Below are positions 58,227-64,000 of a DNA stretch of 64,000 nt, piece after piece. The stretch comes from Trichomonas vaginalis G3 (Eukaryota > Parabasalia > Trichomonadida > Trichomonadidae): the NCBI RefSeq assembly GCF_026262505.1, contig NC_067206.1, positions 11,985,507 to 12,049,506 of the forward strand, read 5' to 3'. The position numbers and the translations under genes are program-made. The notes below the pieces were generated by a model, which saw only the letters and a list, made by a program, of their open reading frames with translations, made no database searches and had not been told where the DNA came from. Within the stretch, counting starts at the first letter, position 1. Each line of letters begins with the position of its first letter.

Positions 58227-58812
58227 GATAAATATCATATAAATTTCAAGGCATCATGCTTTTCCTTCGTATTTTACAAATATTAGAAATTTATTTTTCG
58301 ATTTTTAAAATTGGTACTGATTTTAACAATGCAAACTTCTCTTTTTGGTTAGAAAAGAACTCTTTTGAGTTTAATATTCTGCGAAATTTCAAATATATTT
58401 TTGATTTTTTTTTATTTGTATTCATTTTTATTTATTCCATTTCATAATCCTCATGTAAGACTTTGTGGTTTTATTTATAACATCTCATGTTTTCATGATA
58501 AATATTTCGAAATTTGAAATGATTTATCTAATATGATTGTTTCTGGTGAAAAACCGCTAGTGAATGTATGGGTTAGCTAAAAATATGGTTTATATGGTAA
58601 TAACTTTTTATTAATTTTTTGTTTTCCAAAATTGATTTTGGAACGAGAAATACAGATCCCATGACAATTTCTCGCTGATAGATGCATTGATTATTCATGG
58701 GGATACATTTTAATATATTTGCATATGAATCTTATTCATTGTTAATACCAAGTTGAACAATCCAGTATCTTAGTGTATTCCACTAAAAACAGGGCGGTTG
58801 GTTTCTTTTAAT
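58227..58812. other. AT-rich convergent spacer
   Basis: A 63-codon hydrophobic frame (58256-58447) is T-rich filler. No RNA gene or repeat. Confidence 0.5.
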
Positions 58813-59163
58813 TTAATCGGAATCGGAATTTTGAGAATTTTCTGTCAAATTCGCAAAATCGAAGGATTTTAGTTCATATATAATACAACTTCCGTCAGGA
58901 GCTGCCATTGAAAGAAGGTGCTTCAATTCTGGTTGAAATTCTGCAAAATCAGAGATATTTTTTGATGGAATCTTCCAGTCATGGGATAATGGAAAAATAA
59001 CAACATTATCATTCTTAATCATTCCGTGAATCAGCAAGAATTTTTCTTTAAAATGCAAATAATCAATAAACTTAAAGGAAGATTCTATATTTAAATTTTC
59101 TCTGAGGATAGATATTGCAAATTTTTGTTCTTGTAAAGTATTACCAGCATCCGGAAAATTCAT
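58813..59163 (-). CDS. tRNA-splicing endonuclease subunit Sen15-like
   Basis: Start set at the ATG of MNFPDAGNTLQEQKFAISIL, with AAAAAGTGTCATTTTTTAAA directly before it. The 116 residues follow the Sen15 fold: helical start, FKFIDYLHFKEKFLLIHGMI, NVVIFPLSHDWKIP, a helical segment and the late strand APDGSCIIYELKSF, comparable with the SDSTIVYYKL end of TSEN15. Sen15 is a non-catalytic subunit that pairs with Sen34 in the endonuclease that excises tRNA introns. Archease, the partner of the RtcB ligase that can rejoin exons, is also in this window. The acidic tail (NSQNSDSD) is typical. Confidence 0.6.
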   Translation of the reverse strand: MNFPDAGNTLQEQKFAISILRENLNIESSFKFIDYLHFKEKFLLIHGMIKNDNVVIFPLSHDWKIPSKNISDFAEFQPELKHLLSMAAPDGSCIIYELKSFDFANLTENSQNSDSD

Positions 59164-59393
59164 TTTAAAAAATGACACTTTTTGACCCTTTCTAGTGCGT
59201 TTAAAAAAAAAAATACACATTTGTTAGTGTATCTTTACTAAGTGATAGCAAATATATATTTACACACACATGTACTCACATGCTTTTGTATGTTACAGAA
59301 CTATCAAAGCTGTTTTCCGCCATTTATTCGATTATTGATGCTTTTATTTTAATTTACAATAATCGTCATGAACGTTTTGAAATTTTATCAAAG

Positions 59394-59933
59394 ATGTCCA
59401 AAGACGACAATCAGCCAATCCGAAAGATCAAGATAGTATCTCTTGGTGAAAGTCGTGTTGGAAAAAGCTGTTTAATCAAAAGGTTTTGCGAAGGCAACCG
59501 TTTTGTTACTCAATATATTCCAACAATTGGAATTGACTATGGTGCACGTCAATTCAATGTAGACAATACAAATTTTTATGCCCATTTCTGGGATATGTCA
59601 GGTGATGATTCATATATTGAAGTTAGAAACGAATTCTACGGCGATACAGATGGATATATTTTAGTTTTCGATATGACTGCAAGAGAAACATTCACACAGC
59701 TTCAGAGATGGATAGATGAAGCAAAGAAGTATGGAGGAGATATTACTTGCTGTGTTGTTGCAGGAAATAAATGTGATGGCGCCAAATTAGCAGTTACTGC
59801 ACAAGAAGGTGCTGACTTTGCTAAGAAATACGGTATGCAGTTCTTTGAAACTTCAGCAAAGAGCGGTAAAAACGTTTCCGAAGCTTTCACACATTTATTT
59901 AGATCCGTCCTCTCCAAAGTCCAGAAAAAGTAA
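59394..59933 (+). CDS. RBJ/DNAJC27-type small GTPase without J domain
   Basis: Best start is the ATG giving MSKDDNQPIRKIKIVSLGES; 38 further in-frame codons upstream look like leader. The 179 residues have P-loop GESRVGKS (18-25), IPTIGIDYG, VRNEFYGDTDGYILVFDM, NKCD and ETSAK. The IGIDYG and EVRNEFYGDT words mark the RBJ subfamily. The usual C-terminal DnaJ domain is absent, and there is no prenylation cysteine (ends SKVQKK). In place of WDTAGQE it has WDMSGDD, so the catalytic Gln is Asp. RBJ-like proteins act in flagellated organisms and are thought to move without a membrane anchor. Confidence 0.85.
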   Translation: MSKDDNQPIRKIKIVSLGESRVGKSCLIKRFCEGNRFVTQYIPTIGIDYGARQFNVDNTNFYAHFWDMSGDDSYIEVRNEFYGDTDGYILVFDMTARETFTQLQRWIDEAKKYGGDITCCVVAGNKCDGAKLAVTAQEGADFAKKYGMQFFETSAKSGKNVSEAFTHLFRSVLSKVQKK

Positions 59934-60349
59934 CTTAGTATTAATGTTTAAATATTATTTCATACATATTTTTTTAAAGATCCCTTGTTACCCAAACTTT
60001 GGTCAAATATAAGATCCTTTGCAAAGTTTGGTGAACTTTTTTATGCTTTCCCATTATTGACCGTAAATATAACATCTTGACTTTATTCTAATCGAAAATA
60101 TGTTTGATAAGCTATAATTTTCTTCATCCAGCATGGTATACCTATCAATTTAAGGAATTTTCGCAAAATACGAAACAAAATTATGTTTCCCATGCTTATG
60201 TTAACAATAGTTATAATCATTTCAAAATGTTTGTGATTAATCTCATATCTAAAACCAATCTCTTCGAGTAAGAATTAACTGAATAGTGTGAAAAACAATT
60301 CGGGATAAAATTATATTTATCTATAACAAAATAAAAATAATAATAAAAA
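59934..60349. other. AT-rich convergent spacer
   Basis: CCAAACTTTGG at 59994 and a GATCCTTTGCAAAGTTTGGTG word at ~60012 form short overlapping repeats. Nothing else is supported. Confidence 0.4.
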
Positions 60350-61564
60350 TTAAAGTTCTTCTTGAGCCTTATTTGTTGTTTTTGCAGGCTTAGGAACTTT
60401 TCCATTGAATATCATATCTAAGTAGACATCTGTTGCCTCTTTTGATCTTGGAAGAAGTTGATGAATAAATTTCAAACTTGAAGAGTTGAAATTGTGGCAT
60501 CTGAGGTCTGCCTTGTTCCAATTCTTGCAAACCCAGTCAAGTCCCTTCGATCCAACAAGTCCGTCACCTTCCATTTGTATTGATTTTCCGTGTTTCAAGT
60601 CGTAGCCCATTGTTTGCTTTATTCCGCTATTGTAAGCGATGTTTGTAGGTACGTCGAGAGGTTTATGCGGTTTGCTGGTTAAATTGAAGTTTGCTTCAGC
60701 CATTTTGAAGTGTTTTTCTGAAAACACGGATTTGATGTATTTGATGACGTCTTTGCCTTTAATATTTTGTCCGTCCTTTTTAACAACTAATGTATCGTTT
60801 TCGTAGTAGAATGATGAAGGTAAGTGAATATGATACATTCCGAGCGAATCAATGAAATCACGGAGGCGATCGGTCTTGTAAAATGGAACAAATGGTAAGG
60901 TATGCCTTACAAAACCAGATAATGCTGTTCCACTGCCACTCCATGAAGGTGCAGATAAAGTGACAGCGTCAATGTACTTTTGGCGCCACTCTGGTGTTGT
61001 TTTTTCGGTAAGGAATACATAGATGACCCAGCCACCAAGTGAATGGGAGAATAAATGGACTTTAGTATTGCCATTGAGTGTATATGCGTTTTCTACGAGT
61101 TTGCGAAGATTATCGAAGTATTCACCGAGATGGGCAACACCTAATCTCCAATCGTATGGTGCTGCAAACAAATTTTGCTTCTCGACGTAACCAATTTCTT
61201 TAAGTCTGTCAATAAATTTGTTAAGGTATCCAAAAAGACGCAATCCAAAGATTTTAGGTCCCGTTCCAATAATATTGTCCAGTTCGCCAAAGTTTCCTTG
61301 TGGTTTGATCGAAACGTTTTCTTTTGAATGAGAAATACCTTTTTCTTCATCGTAATCAAGTGCAAAATAGTCAAAGAAGCAATTAATGAAAGGTGGAACA
61401 AATGAAAATACGTTGAGCCAAGCAAGATTTTTATTTTTATGAGAACAGTAAGAAATTGTATCACGAGTAGAATTTACTTCCAAGCGAGAACGCATTGCGC
61501 CTGGTATTAATACAATCGGCTTTAGTTTTTCGCTGAAACTGAGTGTAAAAAGAAGAGATAACAT
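60350..61564 (-). CDS. LCAT/PDAT-family lipase or acyltransferase
   Basis: A 404-residue alpha/beta hydrolase of the lecithin:cholesterol acyltransferase family. A short signal peptide (MLSLLFTLSFSE) is followed by PIVLIPGAMRSRLEV and an APYDWRLG helix start. The nucleophile is S175 in LFSHSLGGWV, the acid D334 in MEGDGLVGSKG, and the histidine H368 near LKFIHQLL. These members cleave a fatty acyl chain from phospholipids and may transfer it to sterol or water. They act in the secretory pathway or outside the cell, and in trichomonads could serve lipid scavenging from host membranes (inference). TGTCACTTTTTA touches the ATG. Confidence 0.92.
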   Translation of the reverse strand: MLSLLFTLSFSEKLKPIVLIPGAMRSRLEVNSTRDTISYCSHKNKNLAWLNVFSFVPPFINCFFDYFALDYDEEKGISHSKENVSIKPQGNFGELDNIIGTGPKIFGLRLFGYLNKFIDRLKEIGYVEKQNLFAAPYDWRLGVAHLGEYFDNLRKLVENAYTLNGNTKVHLFSHSLGGWVIYVFLTEKTTPEWRQKYIDAVTLSAPSWSGSGTALSGFVRHTLPFVPFYKTDRLRDFIDSLGMYHIHLPSSFYYENDTLVVKKDGQNIKGKDVIKYIKSVFSEKHFKMAEANFNLTSKPHKPLDVPTNIAYNSGIKQTMGYDLKHGKSIQMEGDGLVGSKGLDWVCKNWNKADLRCHNFNSSSLKFIHQLLPRSKEATDVYLDMIFNGKVPKPAKTTNKAQEEL

Positions 61565-61565
61565 T

Positions 61566-61578
61566 AAAAAGTGACACA
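61566..61578 (-). promoter_or_regulatory. TGTCACTTTTT element abutting a start codon
   Basis: Read on the minus strand, TGTGTCACTTTTTA directly precedes the ATG at 61564. TCACTT matches the trichomonad initiator TCA-Y-W in the sense orientation. Confidence 0.5.
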
Positions 61579-61799
61579 GTATCGTGAATTAAATAATGAT
61601 TGTTTTTATGTATTGAAATCTGATGCTGAACAGCAGAAATAACTGATTCTGAAGTTTATTTTACATTTGGCAACGAAATTAAATTAGAATCAATTTTAGA
61701 GAAACGTTTCTTTAAACATAGTGCTTCCAATACAATCCAATGTATAAAAATTAGTTTTTCATTAGCACATAAAAAACAAAATAAATCTTTATTAATTTT

Positions 61800-63629
61800 T
61801 TAGAACAAAATCTCATATTCTTCATAAAATGTCTGAGGATCTATAGATGTTATTGGATGATGCTTGATAGGAATTATATTATCACTTGGATTGTACATTA
61901 AGATCATATCTGTTCCTTTGATGGCCTTAAATATATTTTGACGTCGCGAATTAGTAAGAATAAACATGAATTTAATAATGTTCTGTGCAAGGGGCAAACA
62001 TTTGTGAATTCCTCCATATGAAAGAAGAATTTTATGAATACTTTCAATGCTACTTAATGAATTATATTCAATAGCCTTTTTATTGGCTGCGAAATTATAT
62101 GATTGAATTTTATCTCCTTTTTCGCATACAAAATGGATTTCATAAAGATCTTTATAAATTTCAAAGATACTTTCGCTGCTTTTATCATTAAAGTTATCAT
62201 CCATGGTATAAAAGTTCTGTATTTTCAATCCTTCAAACCAAATCATTGGAATTTGATTCAATTTATTTTTTTCTATGATTTCCAGCATCTTAAAAGCAAT
62301 TCTCCCTCGTTCAGTAACAGTGCTAATACTATCTTTAAATTTTAGAAAGCCTTGTGCGAAAGATCCGAGAGAATCTAAGATGAATTTTTGGGAAGAAATT
62401 ATTTCAGGGGGTATATTTTCATGTATGAAATCTTCCATAAAGTTTTCCTGCGGTATTACATCGCCGCTTGGATTTACTTCATTCACTTTTTTGAAAAATT
62501 CAGTTTGCTTTGATTTTAAGTATTTCGAATACAATTTCGGATCTGTGCCTTTAATGTAGTCAATTAATGTGCCCGAGTCAAGTTTGGTATTTTTATTTAC
62601 AATTTTGTCATAAAATAAAGGAGAAAGCTTATAAGGAAATTCTAGATAAGATCCTGATACACAAACGAGACCAAAAATGAATCCGAAACGATACCAAAAA
62701 TCAATATTGTTATTTGGTATAATAAATGTATCATTTTCATAAGGAATCGAGTTAACCTTTACATCCTCGTAAATTATTTTCAAATAGTCTGAATTTATGT
62801 AATAATTTAAAAATCTTTGCTCGCCAGCTTCAAATTGCAGTAAATGATCTATGATTTTGTCCTCAGAAACGTTGCTTGGAAGTGGTTTCATATCAGTTCT
62901 AAGCATGTTAGAAAGGTAAATCAGATTATTTAAGTGTGCTTGGATTTGTTCGACATTTTTTCCGACCAAGTATGTTGGAGAAAATCTGTTTGACTTATAA
63001 CAATCAGGTTGCATCCATAGTTTTAATTTGTACTCTAAACTATATTTTGCTGTTTCTCGAAATAGTTTTGAAAGCGATGGATCTGATGACTTAGAAAATG
63101 AAAGTTCTAAAAAGCTTTTTTCTTCTATTAATCCCGCTTCAATAAATGCTGAAAGTGCATTTGTCATTAAATCAAGTTTATTTGCAATACAATATTGAAC
63201 AAATGTCATATCTCGACCATGAACATGCTTTAAAGCATTCTTACAATCATGTTTGGTGATTAATTTTATAACTAAAGGAATTGTTTCGATATTTTGCTGA
63301 TCTGCAAAATATGCCAAGGGAGATTTCTTGCTTTTATCAAACGTATATAATAAGTGCTTGTATTTAAATAAAATTTCAATGCCTTGTTGCCAATTATCTT
63401 TAAATGCGAGATGAAGAGACGTAAATCCACTCCCTTTTGGCGACCTTTCGTAATATTTAAGACACTCCGCTGCGTGGTATTTTGTAATTACTAAGTCTAA
63501 TGGATATTGACCAGGAATATCATTAATAGTTTCTTCTATAATGATATCATGATTGGTATCTCTCAACTCAAGCCAACTTTTGAATTCGTCAATGTTGTCA
63601 TCTTTAAAAATTCGTATAATTGGATCCAT
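61800..63629 (-). CDS. Ankyrin-repeat protein with HECT-like domain
   Basis: A 609-residue protein. The first ~200 residues contain ankyrin units (IPGQYPLDLVITKYHAAECLKYY, GSGFTSLHLAFKDNWQQGIEILFKY, KKSPLAYFADQQ). Residues about 300-430 match the N-lobe of a HECT ubiquitin ligase: FWYRFGFIFGLVCVSGSYLEFPYKLSPLFYDKIV, LDSGTLIDYIKGTDPKLYSKY. ILDSLGSFAQGFLKF corresponds to the AF..GF helix. The C-terminal third is recognisable only in places, and the catalytic Cys motif (T-x-TCFN) is absent, so ligase activity is doubtful. Ankyrin-HECT proteins recognise substrates through the ankyrins. A pseudo-ligase or an extremely divergent HECT is possible. Confidence 0.75.
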   Translation of the reverse strand: MDPIIRIFKDDNIDEFKSWLELRDTNHDIIIEETINDIPGQYPLDLVITKYHAAECLKYYERSPKGSGFTSLHLAFKDNWQQGIEILFKYKHLLYTFDKSKKSPLAYFADQQNIETIPLVIKLITKHDCKNALKHVHGRDMTFVQYCIANKLDLMTNALSAFIEAGLIEEKSFLELSFSKSSDPSLSKLFRETAKYSLEYKLKLWMQPDCYKSNRFSPTYLVGKNVEQIQAHLNNLIYLSNMLRTDMKPLPSNVSEDKIIDHLLQFEAGEQRFLNYYINSDYLKIIYEDVKVNSIPYENDTFIIPNNNIDFWYRFGFIFGLVCVSGSYLEFPYKLSPLFYDKIVNKNTKLDSGTLIDYIKGTDPKLYSKYLKSKQTEFFKKVNEVNPSGDVIPQENFMEDFIHENIPPEIISSQKFILDSLGSFAQGFLKFKDSISTVTERGRIAFKMLEIIEKNKLNQIPMIWFEGLKIQNFYTMDDNFNDKSSESIFEIYKDLYEIHFVCEKGDKIQSYNFAANKKAIEYNSLSSIESIHKILLSYGGIHKCLPLAQNIIKFMFILTNSRRQNIFKAIKGTDMILMYNPSDNIIPIKHHPITSIDPQTFYEEYEILF

Positions 63630-64000
63630 TTTACTAAAATCAAAAAAATGAATGAAATGTCAAATTTTACAATAACTTTGATCTTGCAATAACAAGAGGT
63701 GTTTATCCTTATTGGTTACGCAATCTTATGATTATTGGATCAAAAGAGATAATGCACAAGACTATATGCACGTGTTATCCCAGTTATTTTATTTCAAATG
63801 AGAATTTGGAAGTGTAAAATTGATGGTTTTAATCCGGAGTCTTTTATAATAAAATAAAAAAGTAAATGTAAACAAAACATTGCCTAGTAGGCGTTACTTT
63901 TTATTAAATTTTATAAAAATTTTGACATGATTAGTAATTTTTGGCTAAATTTCATGATAATTAGTCCAATTATTTGATTATTCAAGGAATTTCTGGTTCG
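63630..64000. other. AT-rich spacer at window end
   Basis: Upstream of the ankyrin-HECT-like gene. No supported frame, motif or repeat. Confidence 0.5.

Noticed and set aside
58256-58447. 63-codon hydrophobic frame after eL18
   Set aside because: Poly-T driven Phe/Ile-rich translation, typical of AT-rich spacer.

Overview
The window looks like nuclear chromosomal DNA of a trichomonad (Parabasalia), most likely Tritrichomonas foetus or a close relative. The evidence is very AT-rich intergenic DNA, intronless genes packed on both strands, flagellar genes, two relics of the trichomonad-expanded ankyrin/DUF3447 family, and a full-length Maverick (Polinton) of the kind common in these genomes. 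The species is inferred; the parabasalid assignment is better supported than the species.

Layout. Positions 1-175 are the right tip of a second Maverick whose body lies outside the window. From 205 to 28 kb is host DNA: a P-loop NTPase, a casein kinase II beta subunit sharing a 26-bp divergent spacer with a small helical protein, a molybdenum cofactor sulfurase-like protein, a BTB protein, a membrane-anchored papain-like protein with its catalytic cysteine replaced by serine, ankyrin relics, then a group rich in cytoskeletal and flagellar functions (STPGR/SHIPPO protein, Rab GTPase, kinesin-8-like motor, Hook-domain protein, IFT70/TTC30, CFAP141-like protein) with archease among them, and finally an armadillo-type protein and a PH-domain protein.

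Positions 28505-47824 (19.3 kb) are one Maverick, bounded by a perfect 6-bp target duplication (AAAATT). It carries protein-primed DNA polymerase B with an embedded HNH-like zinc motif, a retroviral-type integrase, a primase/SF3-helicase unit lying between inverted copies of a tandem repeat, a fibre-like repeat protein, a packaging ATPase, a double-jelly-roll type major capsid protein and several small proteins. Several of its large genes are broken, so it is treated as a fossil. Its terminal repeats are unequal: the right arm has about 450 extra bases that include a tRNA-like box A/box B pair.

Positions 47.9-64 kb return to host genes: an armadillo-type reading frame with no start codon just beside the Maverick, a MYST acetyltransferase, a coiled-coil protein with a proline-rich run behind its stop, an Asterix-like membrane protein, a 2.4-kb gene-poor stretch, a nucleotide-sugar/triose-phosphate-type transporter, ribosomal protein eL18, a Sen15-like tRNA-splicing subunit, an RBJ-type small GTPase, an LCAT-family lipase and an ankyrin plus HECT-like protein.

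An A-rich element (AAAAGTGACA or its reverse TGTCACTTTT) recurs close to many host start codons and is proposed as a promoter or transcription-start element. Where the longest open frame begins with TTG or GTG, the start was moved to the first plausible ATG.
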